From Segatella copri (GTDB lineage: Bacteria; Bacteroidota; Bacteroidia; Bacteroidales; Bacteroidaceae), in contig NZ_CP156891.1 of assembly GCF_019249795.2 (NCBI RefSeq), forward strand, positions 124,001 to 188,000: DNA of 64,000 nt. Reading direction: 5' to 3'. A model generated the notes under the pieces. That model saw only the letters and a list, made by a program, of their open reading frames with translations, made no database searches and was not told the DNA's origin. The position numbers and the translations under genes were made by a program. Below are positions 1 through 10,700 of the stretch, piece by piece. Within the stretch, counting starts at the first letter, position 1. Each line of letters opens with the position of its first letter.

Positions 1-251
1 GTTGGCTTTCCGTCCTTGTCTGGAACGGAAATGGAAACGACACGTCCACCATAATTGGTGAGGCAAACTTCCATGCCGTTTGCATTCTTGAGAGTTACTA
101 ACTCAGTCTTCTTGCCCAATACTGTTGAATCGAAATCTGCCGGATTCAAACCAGATTGTGTGAGACTTGCATTGCTGCTTGATGAACAAGCTGAGAGGGT
201 AGCGATAGCCGCAAAACCAACTCCCATAAATAGGGTCTTAAATGTACTCAT
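1..251 (-). CDS. Galactose mutarotase (aldose 1-epimerase), lipoprotein type, N-terminal part only
   Basis: The gene starts at an ATG read leftward from 251 and leaves the window, so only about 83 residues are visible. The first 22 residues form a lipoprotein signal peptide ending in a lipobox-like LSAC, followed by a serine-rich linker. Then comes KKTELVTLKNANGMEVCLTN and YGGRVVSISVPDKDGKP, which matches the start of the aldose 1-epimerase fold and the same stretch of the cytoplasmic galM at 3296-4381. It probably interconverts alpha and beta galactose or glucose outside the cytoplasmic membrane. A terminator at 407-435 separates it from galK, so it is likely its own unit. Only a weak promoter-like sequence lies upstream. 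The identity is good; the exact sugar is inferred. Confidence 0.85.
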   Translation of the reverse strand, partial: MSTFKTLFMGVGFAAIATLSACSSSSNASLTQSGLNPADFDSTVLGKKTELVTLKNANGMEVCLTNYGGRVVSISVPDKDGKP

Positions 252-406
252 TTTTAGGCTGTTTTTTATTGTCTATTCATTTTGGGTGTAAAATTACAAT
301 TTTATTTCGAATCTGCAAGCGTTTTCCCTAACTTTTTTCCTTCTAAAGTGTCTTTTTAACACTATTTGTATGAAAACGCCTGTTTTTGTCTTATTTGGGA
401 CAAAAA

Positions 407-435
407 AACTGCAGTTAGCAATACTAACTGCAGTT
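407..435 (-). terminator. Rho-independent terminator after galK
   Basis: A perfect 12-base stem (AACTGCAGTTAG with CTAACTGCAGTT) has a 5-base loop and is followed on the minus strand by a run of seven T. It lies 26 bases beyond the galK stop codon and closes the gal unit. Confidence 0.85.
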
Positions 436-460
436 CCTTATATTATATATAATGTATATA

Positions 461-1621
461 TTAGCAAACCTTGTGAGAACCCTCAGAGATTATTACAGGG
501 TAAATCTCTGGAGCATGACCATATTTAGCTGTGAACTTAGCTGTAATGTCCTCAACGAACTTGTCGTAGATATCGTCCTTTACCAGGTTGATGGTGCAGC
601 CACCGAAGCCACCGCCCATGATACGGCTACCAGTAACACCATTCTCCTTAGCAACATCGTTTAAGAAGTCGAGTTCCTCGCAGCTTACCTCGTATTCCTT
701 GCTCAAGCCGTAGTGAGTCTCGTACATCTTCTGACCTACTGTCTCGTAGTCACCCTTCTCAAGAGCATCGCAGACAGCCAAAACGCGGTCCTTCTCGCCC
801 AATACGAAGTGAGCGCGGCTGTAATCCTCTTCGCCTACCTCAGCGCGAACCTCTTCCAACTGCTCCCATGTGCAATCACGGAGAGTTTCGAACTTAGCTT
901 CTGGGTGCTTTGCTGCAATGTGCTTAACAACATTTTCGCAAGAGTTGCGGCGGTCGTTGTATGGAGAACCTGCCAACTCGTGCTTTACCTTAGAGTTTAC
1001 CAGGCAGAGTTTATAGCCCTTAGGCTCGAATGGGAAGTATTCAAATTCGCGGCTGTTGCAATCGAGGCGCATCAACTTACCTTCCTTGCCGAAAACAGAA
1101 GCAAACTGGTCCATGATACCGCAGTTAACACCTACATACTTGTGCTCAGTAGCCTGACCAGCGAGAACGAGATCCCATTTAGAAACCTTGTTGTCCCCAA
1201 AGAGGTCGTTCAAAGCAAAAGCAAAACAGCTTTCAAGAGCAGCAGAAGAAGACATACCTGCACCGAGAGGCACATCACCATAGAATGCTGCATTGAAACC
1301 CTTTACGTCAACGCCCAATGCCTTCATCTCCTGGCAAACACCATAGATGTAACGTGCCCATGAAGCGCGTGGACCTTCAGGATCATTAACCTTGAATTCT
1401 ACACGGTCCTTCAAGTCGATAGAGTAGAGCATGACGGTATCTGTTCCGTTAGGACGTATTTCTGCCATGATACCCTTATCTACTGCACCTGGGAAAACAA
1501 ATCCACCATTATAATCGGTATGCTCGCCAATCAGGTTAATACGACCTGGTGACATGTAGATGTTACCTGTTTTACCATCGAAATGCTTGATGAAGCGGCT
1601 TCTTACTTTTTCAATATCCAT
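461..1621 (-). CDS. galK: Galactokinase
   Basis: The 386-residue cytoplasmic GHMP kinase phosphorylates alpha-D-galactose to galactose-1-phosphate with ATP, the entry step of the Leloir pathway. The galactokinase signature GRINLIGEHTDYNGG sits at residues 26-40. The GHMP ATP-binding motif PLGAGMSSSAALE is near residue 120, and the C-terminal GHMP motif GGGFGGC is near residue 345. Length fits bacterial GalK. It is the last of three same-strand genes (mutarotase, transporter, kinase) and ends in a strong terminator. galT and galE are not in the window. Confidence 0.97.
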   Translation of the reverse strand: MDIEKVRSRFIKHFDGKTGNIYMSPGRINLIGEHTDYNGGFVFPGAVDKGIMAEIRPNGTDTVMLYSIDLKDRVEFKVNDPEGPRASWARYIYGVCQEMKALGVDVKGFNAAFYGDVPLGAGMSSSAALESCFAFALNDLFGDNKVSKWDLVLAGQATEHKYVGVNCGIMDQFASVFGKEGKLMRLDCNSREFEYFPFEPKGYKLCLVNSKVKHELAGSPYNDRRNSCENVVKHIAAKHPEAKFETLRDCTWEQLEEVRAEVGEEDYSRAHFVLGEKDRVLAVCDALEKGDYETVGQKMYETHYGLSKEYEVSCEELDFLNDVAKENGVTGSRIMGGGFGGCTINLVKDDIYDKFVEDITAKFTAKYGHAPEIYPVIISEGSHKVC

Positions 1622-1670
1622 AATTAGTTAAGTTTTTGTTGTGTTGTTACTAAAGATTTGATTATATGAT

Positions 1671-1703
1671 TTAGCCCCAAGACTATATAAGCCTTAGGGC
1701 TAA
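1671..1703 (-). terminator. Stem-loop between transporter and galK
   Basis: TTAGCCC pairs with GGGCTAA around an AT-rich loop just after the transporter stop codon. It lacks a strong T run on the minus strand, so it may be a partial terminator or an mRNA 3' stabiliser inside the gal operon rather than a full stop. Confidence 0.45.
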
Positions 1704-1717
1704 TTTATTTCGTGTTA

Positions 1718-3043
1718 TTAATCAACAGGAATATCCTTGTTGATGTTCTTGCAACCAGCTACAGCATAGAAGAACATGTATGCCATACAGATGAGAGGAA
1801 CAATGTAACTAGCCATATAGCCAGCGTTGTCTGCGATGAAGTTCTGTACCAATGGCATCAATCCACCACCTACTACCATCATCATGAAGATACCTGAAGC
1901 CTGGGCTGTATACTTGCCAAGACCCTCAGTAGCAAGGTTGAAGATAGAAGACCACATGATAGAAGTGCAGAGACCGCAGAGTACCAGGAACATGGCTGCG
2001 ATAGGCACTGTTACCATCTGGAATGATGTACCTGTAAATACAGGCATTTCTACTGTTGTTGACTTGCCGAGAAGTACGGCGAGGACGATAAAGATCATAC
2101 CTGCACCATTGGCAATCATCATCATCATGCGGCTAGATACCTTGTCAGCAATAAAACTGGAACAAAGACGACCAACCAGCATCAGGAGCCAATATGTACC
2201 TGCAACGAAACCACCGATAGCTGCTGCATTTGCCAAGGCTGTACCATTGATGAAACCACCACCATTTGCTGTTGTATCAGAAATGTAGAAGTTCAATGTT
2301 CCAGGAATGCCTACCTCAACACCTACATAAACGAAGATTGCGATAACGCCGAGGTTGAAGTGACGGAAAGCCCATGGTGAATGCTCGAATACAGTCTTGT
2401 CTGTAGTCTTACCCATCTCTGGATCCTGGATAGGGATGAAGTTCAAGATAACGAATGCTGCTGCGAATACGGCAAGGGCAATGTAAAGCACGAGGTTCAC
2501 ATCTACCATTTTTGTATTAGCAGTAACAGTACCGATAAGGGCACCTACGAGCATTGGGGTTAAAGTTCCGGATAAACTGTTCAATGTACCACCGATGAGG
2601 TTCAACTGGTTACCGCGGTTACCACCACCACCGATGAGGTTCAACATTGGGTTTACAACAGTATTCAAAATACAAACTGCGAAACCTGAGATGAACGCAC
2701 CGAAGAGGTAAACGGCGAAGCCTGAGATGTCGGCACCGAAATTACCTGAAAGGAACTGGATGAGCACGCCTACGAATCCGGTAGCGATACCGGTGAGGGC
2801 GGTCTTCTTGTAACCGATCTTGGTGAGCAACTTACCTGCAGGGATACCCATGAAGAGGTAAGCCAAGAAGTTCATGGCGTTACCCAACATACCGATCATG
2901 TTAGCACTTCCGCTGTCAGCGAATACATTTTTCCAAATAACTCCGATAGGAGCAGCCAAATTCGTTACGAACGAAATCATGGCGTAGAGGAACATCATCG
3001 TGATAATGGCGATGATATTGCCATTTTTACTTTGGTTTTCCAT
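1718..3043 (-). CDS. gluP: Glucose/galactose MFS transporter (FucP/GluP family)
   Basis: A 441-residue inner-membrane protein with about twelve hydrophobic segments and features of the FucP-GluP sugar:proton symporter group: an early helix with FVTNLAAPIGV, GIPAGKLLTKIGYKKTALTG between helices 2 and 3, and an NPMLNLIGGGGNRGNQLNLIGG stretch near residue 130. It should import galactose or glucose with protons. It lies between galM and galK on the same strand, which supports galactose as a substrate. The 250-base gap from galM carries a tandem array of small hairpins (3101-3206) that would sit in its mRNA leader. Substrate choice within the family is inferred. Confidence 0.9.
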   Translation of the reverse strand: MENQSKNGNIIAIITMMFLYAMISFVTNLAAPIGVIWKNVFADSGSANMIGMLGNAMNFLAYLFMGIPAGKLLTKIGYKKTALTGIATGFVGVLIQFLSGNFGADISGFAVYLFGAFISGFAVCILNTVVNPMLNLIGGGGNRGNQLNLIGGTLNSLSGTLTPMLVGALIGTVTANTKMVDVNLVLYIALAVFAAAFVILNFIPIQDPEMGKTTDKTVFEHSPWAFRHFNLGVIAIFVYVGVEVGIPGTLNFYISDTTANGGGFINGTALANAAAIGGFVAGTYWLLMLVGRLCSSFIADKVSSRMMMMIANGAGMIFIVLAVLLGKSTTVEMPVFTGTSFQMVTVPIAAMFLVLCGLCTSIMWSSIFNLATEGLGKYTAQASGIFMMMVVGGGLMPLVQNFIADNAGYMASYIVPLICMAYMFFYAVAGCKNINKDIPVD

Positions 3044-3100
3044 TTTTTTGATAGTTGATATTGTTATTTGTTATTATTATTTGCGAAAAGCTTGTTTATA

Positions 3101-3206
3101 CTCTTTTTGAAGAGGTTATTGATTCTCTTTTATGGTAAAGAGGTTGCTACTCTTTTCTTCTAAAGAGGTTGTTTCTTCTTTAAAGACGTTAAGACTTCTC
3201 TTTAAG
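3101..3206 (-). repeat. Tandem array of short CTCTT/AAGAG hairpins upstream of the sugar transporter
   Basis: Read on the minus strand, an ACCTCTT..AAGAG motif recurs about every 25-30 bases, four times, the first copy degenerate (CGTCTTTAAAGAAG). Each unit can form a small 5-base-pair hairpin with an A-rich loop. The array lies between galM and the transporter start, so it is in the untranslated leader of the transporter coding region. No known riboswitch is recognised. A role in mRNA processing, stability or protein binding is possible but inferred. Confidence 0.55.
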
Positions 3207-3295
3207 ATTGTTGTCGCGCTGGATGGGTTTTGTCATTCAAGCGCGAAAATGGAGCAAGTGCTGTTTAGAGTACCTGCTCCATGATTTATTCTGAT

Positions 3296-4381
3296 TTATT
3301 TGTCAATTCCAAACTTATAGATTGTCTTCTGGATGTATGTTTCACCCGGATTTAATCTGCAACTTGGGAAATAGGTGTGATTTGGAGTGTCTGGGAACTT
3401 CTGTGCCTCGAAGCAGACTGCACTGCGACGTGGGAATGTTGCACCAAACTGTCCTGAGATACCTGCAAGGAAATTACCTGTGTACATCTGCAAACCTGGT
3501 TCTGTGGTATAAACCTCCATGGTACGGCAGCTTACAGGGTCTTTTATACGGGCAGCGAAACTCAACTCACCTTCTTCTGTCTTGTTCAATACATAGTTGT
3601 GGTCATAGCCCTGACCATTCTTGATCTGCTCGTTGTCTGCATTGATGTCCTGACCAATTGGCTTTGGTGTACGGAAATCGAATGGTGTGCCCTCAACCTT
3701 CAAAATCTCACCTGTAGGGATAGAATACTTATCGATAGGGAGATAGTAGTTTGCGTTCACCTCACAGATGATATTGTCAACTGTTGGGGTAGGATTAGCA
3801 ATACCCTGGATTGAGAAGAAAGCGTGATGTGTCAGGTTGCAGATGGTTGTCTTGTTGGTTGTAGCCTGATACTTGATAACGAACTCATTGTCGTCGGTCA
3901 ATGTGTAAGCTACCCAAACTGTCAACTCACCAGTGAAGCCTTCTTCACCATAAGGGCTCGTGTATTTCAATACGACAGCGCTATCACTCATGCGGGTTGC
4001 ATCCCAAACTTTGGTGTGGAAACCTGTAGGTCCACCATGCAGGTGGTTGGGACCATCGTTGCATGCTAATTGATACTCCTTGCCGTGAAGTATGAACTTG
4101 CCTTCTTTAATACGGTTGCCATAACGACCGATGAGCACACTCAAGAATGGCTCTGGCGAGTTGATGACGTCCTGTATGTTGTCATGGCCTTGGATGAGGT
4201 TGGCATAGTTGCCATCCTTGTCTGGCATCATGATGGCTACGACTGCTCCACCATAGTTAGTCACTGCAACTTCGTTGCCTTGCTTGTTTCTTAACACGAA
4301 GAGATCAGTCTTCTTGCCATTCACTGTGGTCTGAAAATCTTCTCTTTTCAAACCACACTTATTTGCTGGTTCTGTATTCAT
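3296..4381 (-). CDS. galM: Galactose mutarotase (aldose 1-epimerase), cytoplasmic
   Basis: A 361-residue aldose 1-epimerase interconverting the alpha and beta anomers of galactose, so that GalK receives the alpha form. Family landmarks are NYGGAVVAIMMPDKDGNYAN near residue 42, the RYGNRI segment near 86, NHLHGGPTGFH (active-site His) near 112, THHAFFSIQG (second catalytic His) near 185, and the acidic region of MYTGNFL and CFEAQKFPDTPNH near the C terminus, which holds the catalytic Glu. There is no signal peptide, unlike the paralogue at 1-251. It is the first gene of the gal unit, with a promoter and inverted repeat directly upstream. Confidence 0.95.
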   Translation of the reverse strand: MNTEPANKCGLKREDFQTTVNGKKTDLFVLRNKQGNEVAVTNYGGAVVAIMMPDKDGNYANLIQGHDNIQDVINSPEPFLSVLIGRYGNRIKEGKFILHGKEYQLACNDGPNHLHGGPTGFHTKVWDATRMSDSAVVLKYTSPYGEEGFTGELTVWVAYTLTDDNEFVIKYQATTNKTTICNLTHHAFFSIQGIANPTPTVDNIICEVNANYYLPIDKYSIPTGEILKVEGTPFDFRTPKPIGQDINADNEQIKNGQGYDHNYVLNKTEEGELSFAARIKDPVSCRTMEVYTTEPGLQMYTGNFLAGISGQFGATFPRRSAVCFEAQKFPDTPNHTYFPSCRLNPGETYIQKTIYKFGIDK

Positions 4382-4405
4382 AATATCTCACTTTTTTTAG
4401 TTACC

Positions 4406-4438
4406 TTACTTTGGTTTAAGTAATGTACTGCAAAGTAA
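4406..4438 (-). promoter_or_regulatory. gal promoter with overlapping inverted repeat
   Basis: On the minus strand a TTTG element is followed 20 bases later by TTACTTTG (4431-4438), close to the Bacteroidota TAnnTTTG box. A perfect inverted copy, CAAAGTAA on the minus strand, lies at 4406-4413, 17 bases away around the expected transcription start. It is a plausible operator for a sugar-responsive regulator of the gal unit. The promoter reading is supported; the operator role is inferred. Confidence 0.55.
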
Positions 4439-4492
4439 CTAAAAAAAAATGAGTATTACAAATATTTTATGAACTTTTTGATTTAAAAAATC

Positions 4493-5731
4493 CTAAAACG
4501 ATTCTGATAGCAAATCGGCAACGACGTAACTAGATCCGCCAATAAAGATAAAATCATCTTTTTTTGCGTTTGCTTTTGCTTTGTTAAATGCCTGTGCGAT
4601 AGTTTGATAGCATGTTCCGTTTAAGCCGTGCTTTTGTGCGTATCCGTATAATTTGTCTACAGGAATCGCTCTTTTGGTTGATGGCTGTGTCCAATAGAAA
4701 ATCGTGCTTTCTTTTGGCAACTTTTCTAATAGTCCCATTACATGCTCTACATCTTTGTCGTCAACCATTCCGAAGACAATATGTTTCGTATCGGCTTTGA
4801 CGGATGCAATCTGAGGTTCCAGATACTCCCATCCGGCAAGGTTATGTCCCGTATCACAGATGGTGAGAGGGTGCTCGTTGAGTTTTTCCCATCTGCCACG
4901 TAAGCCTGTCAGCTCGCATACATGTTCGAAGCCGTTTTTTATGCTTTCATCTTTGATTTCTATTCCTTCTTCCTTCAGGCATTCTACGGCTGCGGATATG
5001 GTGCAGAAGTTCTTTTTCTGATAGTTGCCTTTCAGTTCGAAGTTCATGTCTGCGTCAGTTGCATGTGCAAAATGGATAGGAGAATTCTGCTCATGGGCTT
5101 TCTTGATGAACACAGGTTGGGTCTCTTCGTTCCATTCGCCAATAACGACAGGAATCTGTGGCTTGATGATACCCGCCTTTTCGCCTGCAATCTCGCCGAG
5201 TGTATTCCCGAGGAATTGGGTGTGGTCAAAACTGATATTCGTGATAACGGATAGGATAGGAGTGATGATGTTGGTACTATCCAGTCTTCCTCCCAATCCA
5301 ACTTCGATGACGGCAAAGTCTACCTTTTGTTCTGCAAAATACTGAAATGCCATCATGGTGGTCAGTTCAAAGAACGAAGGATGTAGCGGTTCGAAGAATT
5401 TCCGGTTGTTTTCTACAAAGTCGATTACATACTCTTCGCTTACCATCTCACCATTTACGCGAATGCGTTCTCTGAAATCTACAAGATGTGGAGATGTGAA
5501 CAGACCGACCTTATAGCCCTGGCTCTGCAGGATTGCAGCAAGTGTATGGGATGATGAACCTTTTCCGTTGGTTCCTGCAATATGGATACATTTATATTGG
5601 TTATGAGGATGTCCGAAGTGTTCATCCATTTTATACATCGTATCAAGCCCAGGTTTGTATGCCTTGGCTCCAATCTTTTCAAAAACCGGCGTGCTGGTGA
5701 AAAGATATTCAACAGTTTCTTGATAATTCAT
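4493..5731 (-). CDS. folC: Bifunctional folylpolyglutamate synthase / dihydrofolate synthase
   Basis: A 412-residue Mur-ligase-family enzyme that adds glutamate to dihydropteroate and to reduced folates in the cytoplasm. The P-loop is IAGTNGKGSSSH near residue 50, followed by VGLFTSPHLVDFRERIRVNG. The EVGLGGRLDSTN motif is near 140, and the C-terminal ligase domain has ICDTGHNLAGWEYL near 300. Length is standard. It stands alone between galM and dnaJ, with a terminator immediately upstream that belongs to dnaJ. Confidence 0.95.
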   Translation of the reverse strand: MNYQETVEYLFTSTPVFEKIGAKAYKPGLDTMYKMDEHFGHPHNQYKCIHIAGTNGKGSSSHTLAAILQSQGYKVGLFTSPHLVDFRERIRVNGEMVSEEYVIDFVENNRKFFEPLHPSFFELTTMMAFQYFAEQKVDFAVIEVGLGGRLDSTNIITPILSVITNISFDHTQFLGNTLGEIAGEKAGIIKPQIPVVIGEWNEETQPVFIKKAHEQNSPIHFAHATDADMNFELKGNYQKKNFCTISAAVECLKEEGIEIKDESIKNGFEHVCELTGLRGRWEKLNEHPLTICDTGHNLAGWEYLEPQIASVKADTKHIVFGMVDDKDVEHVMGLLEKLPKESTIFYWTQPSTKRAIPVDKLYGYAQKHGLNGTCYQTIAQAFNKAKANAKKDDFIFIGGSSYVVADLLSESF

Positions 5732-5757
5732 GTTATACCTTATTATATATATAGATA

Positions 5758-5811
5758 ATCCCCGAAAAGAGCGAACCGTTCTTTCGAAGATAGTTCGCCC
5801 TCTTCGGGGAT
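5758..5811 (-). terminator. Terminator hairpin after dnaJ
   Basis: ATCCCCGAA-AGAGCGAAC pairs with GTTCGCCCTCTTCGGGGAT, a long, nearly perfect stem 14 bases beyond the dnaJ stop codon. The T run is weak, but stem strength and position support termination of the grpE-dnaJ transcript ahead of folC. Confidence 0.7.
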
Positions 5812-5824
5812 TGCTCTTTACAGT

Positions 5825-6988
5825 TTATTTTTTAAAGAGATTCTTGAAACTTTCAAAGAGAGATTTCTTCTCTGCATTATCTGCTTTGAAATTATCGCAT
5901 TCCTTGAATTTCACAACAAGATCCTTTTCTTCTTTGGTCAGAGATGTAGGGATGAAAACGGTAATATTGACGATAATATCACCACGGCCATAACCATATC
6001 CCTTAATAGCCGGCATACCTTTGCCACGCAAACGAATCTGTTTGCCTGGTTGTGTGCCTGGTTCTATTTTGATCTTCGTCTTACCATCCAAGGTAGGGAC
6101 TTCTACCTCGCCACCCAAAGTGGCAGTTGCAAAGTCAAGAACAAGATTATGGTATAAGTCCTGACCAACACGCTCGAAATCATCGTTCTTTTCTACGCTT
6201 ACCATTACCTGTAGGTTTCCGTAGAGACCATTGTGCTTGCCTTGGTTACCCTTTCCTTCAACGGTAACAACCATATCGTTGTCGACACCTGCAGGGATAT
6301 TGATTTCTACGAGTTCCTCGCCCTTCACGATTCCGTCGCCACCGCATTCCTTACATTTGTTTTTGATGATAGTTCCCTCACCGCCACACTTTGTACATGC
6401 AGCCTGAGTTTGCATCATGCCGAACATGCTGCGCACCGTTTTTAAGACATAGCCGCTTCCATGACATTCCGGACATGTTTCTGGCTGGGCACCACCTTCG
6501 CAACCTGTTCCGTGACATGCAGAGCAAGTTACATCCTTGCGAATCTTGAAGCGCTTGGTAACACCTGTTGCTGCCTCTTGGAGAGTCAGTTTTACTCTTA
6601 CGCGAAGGTCGCCACCCTGGTAAACCCGCTTCTGTGAGCCGCCACCGAAACCGCCGCCACCAAAGCCGCTGAAACCGCCGTGTCCGCCAAAGATATCTCC
6701 AAACATAGAGAAGATGTCGTTCATGTCCATGCTGGCACCACCGCCGAATCCGCCGAATCCACCTTGTGGCCCGTCGAAACCAAACTGGTCATACTGCTGG
6801 CGCTTCTGGGCATCGTGGAGAACTTCGTAAGCTTCGGCAGCTTCCTTGAATTTCTCTTCCGCCTCTTTGTTGCCAGGGTTGCGGTCTGGATGATACTTAA
6901 TGGCTATCTTTCGATACGCCTTCTTTATTTCGTCTTCTGATGCCGACTTGTCTACGCCCAGCACCTCATAATAGTCTCTCTTAGCCAT
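5825..6988 (-). CDS. dnaJ: Chaperone protein DnaJ (Hsp40)
   Basis: A 387-residue type I Hsp40 co-chaperone that delivers unfolded clients to DnaK and stimulates its ATPase. The J domain (residues 4-70) contains the invariant HPD in [19 protein letters not shown] Gly/Phe-rich linker follows (about 75-115). The cysteine-rich zinc domain has four repeats, [24 protein letters not shown] and CKECGGDG (about 155-220). The substrate-binding C-terminal domains end at [18 protein letters not shown]. It lies directly downstream of grpE on the same strand. No CIRCE element is seen. Confidence 0.98.
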   Translation of the reverse strand: MAKRDYYEVLGVDKSASEDEIKKAYRKIAIKYHPDRNPGNKEAEEKFKEAAEAYEVLHDAQKRQQYDQFGFDGPQGGFGGFGGGASMDMNDIFSMFGDIFGGHGGFSGFGGGGFGGGSQKRVYQGGDLRVRVKLTLQEAATGVTKRFKIRKDVTCSACHGTGCEGGAQPETCPECHGSGYVLKTVRSMFGMMQTQAACTKCGGEGTIIKNKCKECGGDGIVKGEELVEINIPAGVDNDMVVTVEGKGNQGKHNGLYGNLQVMVSVEKNDDFERVGQDLYHNLVLDFATATLGGEVEVPTLDGKTKIKIEPGTQPGKQIRLRGKGMPAIKGYGYGRGDIIVNITVFIPTSLTKEEKDLVVKFKECDNFKADNAEKKSLFESFKNLFKK

Positions 6989-7072
6989 TTGCTTATTTCA
7001 AATATTGAATTTTCTTGCAGAATTCTAATGGAATGTTCTGGATTTTGAAAAATAATTCTTGATATTTCTTTC

Positions 7073-7693
7073 TTACTGACCTACAGCTACCTTGGCATGG
7101 CGAATCACCTTGTCGTTCATCGTATAACCTGTCTGGACGCAGTCAATGATCTTTCCCTTCTTGTCATCGCCCATTCCCGGAACCATAGCAATAGCCTCGT
7201 GGAAATCTACATCGAAATCCTTGTCGTTGGTTTCAATCTTCTTAACGCCAAGACCTTCGAGTGTCTTTACGAACTTGTTGAAAATCATCTGGACACCTTC
7301 CTTGATAGCCTTAGGGTCTTCGCTCTTGTCAGCGATGGCACGCTCAAAGTCGTCGAGAATAGGCAGAATAGCAGCTACAGTCTTCTCGCCGCCATTCAAA
7401 ATCAGTTCTGCTTTCTCTTTGAGGGTACGCTTGCGGTAATTCTCAAACTCAGCAGTCTTATAGAGCAACTGTTTCTTGAGTTCCTCTACCTCTTGCTGTG
7501 CTTTTGTTAAAGGATCAATCTCTTCTGCCTTCTTGTCAGCAGCGTCTGTATTGTTGTCACCTTCTTCTGCCTTGTTGTCAGTATTCTGATTTTCCTCAGT
7601 ATTTTCATTTTGAGTTGTCTGCTCATTATTTTCATTCTGAACAGTCTCCTGAACGTTTCCGTCCTCTATATTGATTTCTTTTTCTTTTGACAT
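7073..7693 (-). CDS. grpE: Nucleotide exchange factor GrpE
   Basis: A protein of about 206 residues that releases ADP from DnaK. The N-terminal 70 residues are acidic and Asn/Gln/Glu-rich, as is usual for the disordered GrpE tail. A long coiled coil (EEIDPLTKAQQEVEELKKQL) leads into the FENYRKRT core, and the C-terminal beta domain ends in VIRHAKVAVGQ. The start chosen is MSKEKEINIE. An ATG seven codons further upstream (7714) is also open but would add a basic MFKKFKT stretch. It is followed 84 bases later by dnaJ, making a chaperone operon. Confidence 0.95.
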   Translation of the reverse strand: MSKEKEINIEDGNVQETVQNENNEQTTQNENTEENQNTDNKAEEGDNNTDAADKKAEEIDPLTKAQQEVEELKKQLLYKTAEFENYRKRTLKEKAELILNGGEKTVAAILPILDDFERAIADKSEDPKAIKEGVQMIFNKFVKTLEGLGVKKIETNDKDFDVDFHEAIAMVPGMGDDKKGKIIDCVQTGYTMNDKVIRHAKVAVGQ

Positions 7694-7748
7694 AGTCTTA
7701 AATTTTTTAAACATGATAATTCTTGTTATTGGTTGTTTGACAAAAAGT

Positions 7749-7778
7749 GTGCCAACCCGATTCTCATCGAATTGGCAC
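7749..7778 (-). terminator. Terminator after the ABC-F gene
   Basis: GTGCCAA pairs with TTGGCAC, with an extra internal CGAT/ATCG pair, followed on the minus strand by a T run (ACTTTTTG). It lies 58 bases past the ABC-F stop codon and before grpE. Confidence 0.8.
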
Positions 7779-7835
7779 TATTAAATTATAAGATAATTTG
7801 TGGTTGCTGTTTAAAACAGCAGAATAACTTTCTGT

Positions 7836-9461
<1,626 letters not shown>

Positions 9462-9581
9462 CTAAATATCTTTTGTTCTGATTATATCTTTAATTCAGCT
9501 GCAAAATTACAAAAAAATATTTGAAACACAATGATTTATTGGCAAAAGTTACTAATTTTTAGTTAAAAACATGGTGGCTTT

Positions 9582-9611
9582 TTGTTATTTTGCAGAAAAG
9601 TCTTACTTTTG
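9582..9611 (+). promoter_or_regulatory. Promoter of the RluA-type gene
   Basis: TTG at 9582-9584 and TACTTTTG at 9604-9611, 19 bases apart, match the Bacteroidota consensus. The gene starts 71 bases downstream. Confidence 0.7.
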
Positions 9612-9682
9612 TAGGCTGAAACTGAGAAAATGCAGCATTGATTCTGTGTTTTTCATGTTAAGAAAATGATATCGATAACAAT

Positions 9683-10630
9683 ATGAGACAACAAAATAGA
9701 AAAGGAAATTTTAATAAGCATACCAATAATGCTTATGGCTACGGAAACCCAAATGAATATGAGCATTACAAGGTAGAAAAACCTGCTCCGTTGCTGGAAT
9801 GGCTGATGGAGAATGTGAAGGGACCTAGCAAGACTAAGGTGAAGCAGACTCTGCAGGGTAGGGGAATCAAGGTAAATGGCAAAACCATTACCCAGTTTGA
9901 TTATGCCCTGAAGCCGGGTATGAAAGTGAGTGTGAGCAAGACAAAGAAGAATCATGAGGTATTTAAAAGCAGATACCTTAAGATTGTTTATGAAGACAGA
10001 TATCTGATTGTTGTCGAGAAAAACATCGGTATATTGAGTATGGCAGCCGGTCATTCTGCTCTGAATGTGAAAACGGTACTTGATGATTATTTTCATAAGA
10101 CTCGCCAGAACTGTCAGGCGCATGTAGTCCACCGACTGGATCGTGATACTTCGGGCTTGATGATTTATGCCAAGGATAAGCAGACGGAGTTGGCTTTGGA
10201 GGATGATTGGCATCATAATGTGTACGACCGTAGATATGTGGCTCTGGTTTCCGGAGAGATGGAAGAAGATGAAGGTACCGTTGCCAACTGGCTGAAAGAT
10301 AACAAGGCTTATATTACTTACAGCAGTGATACGGATAATGGCGGCAAGTATGCTGTTACCCATTTCCATACATTAGAGCGTACAACGGCTCATTCTCTGG
10401 TGGAGTTCAAACTCGAAACGGGCCGTAAGAATCAGATTCGTGTTCATACGGCTGATATGGGGCATCCGGTGTGTGGTGACATCAAGTATGGTAATGGTGA
10501 TGATCCATGCCAGCGCTTGTGCCTGCATGCCTATGTGCTGTGTTTCTATCATCCCGTAACGCATCAGCCTATGGAATTTGAAACTCCGATACCGGCTGAA
10601 TTCCGTAGGGCATTAAAAAATGATCGTTAA
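9683..10630 (+). CDS. RluA/RluD-family RNA pseudouridine synthase
   Basis: A 315-residue enzyme converting uridine to pseudouridine in rRNA or tRNA. After a basic, Asn-rich N terminus comes an S4 RNA-binding domain (about 35-90: LLEWLMENVKGPSKTKVKQ, GRGIKVNGKTITQFDYALKP). The catalytic domain has the conserved HRLDRDTSGLMIYAKDKQ with its catalytic Asp near residue 152, and GRKNQIRVHTADMGHPVCGD near 250. The target uridine cannot be told from sequence. It has its own promoter and is followed by a small membrane protein gene. Confidence 0.93.
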   Translation: MRQQNRKGNFNKHTNNAYGYGNPNEYEHYKVEKPAPLLEWLMENVKGPSKTKVKQTLQGRGIKVNGKTITQFDYALKPGMKVSVSKTKKNHEVFKSRYLKIVYEDRYLIVVEKNIGILSMAAGHSALNVKTVLDDYFHKTRQNCQAHVVHRLDRDTSGLMIYAKDKQTELALEDDWHHNVYDRRYVALVSGEMEEDEGTVANWLKDNKAYITYSSDTDNGGKYAVTHFHTLERTTAHSLVEFKLETGRKNQIRVHTADMGHPVCGDIKYGNGDDPCQRLCLHAYVLCFYHPVTHQPMEFETPIPAEFRRALKNDR

Positions 10631-10648
10631 TAGGGTGATGAATACTGA

Positions 10649-10692
10649 TTGGTAGTTTATACTATATAATTTGGTAGTTTATACTATATAAT
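10649..10692 (+). repeat. Perfect tandem duplication of 22 bases
   Basis: Two head-to-tail identical copies of a 22-base AT-rich unit, TTGGTAGTTTATACTATATAAT, lie between the RluA-type gene and a 49-residue ORF. It could be a recent slippage duplication or a doubled protein-binding site. Confidence 0.9.
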
Positions 10693-10700
10693 AATGTGAT

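Noticed and set aside
3101..3206. CRISPR-like array
   Set aside because: Units are too short and irregular, with no 25-40 bp exact repeats, no unique spacers of equal length and no cas genes.
7694..7740. CIRCE or other heat-shock operator before grpE
   Set aside because: No TTAGCACTC-N9-GAGTGCTAA-like repeat is present upstream of grpE.
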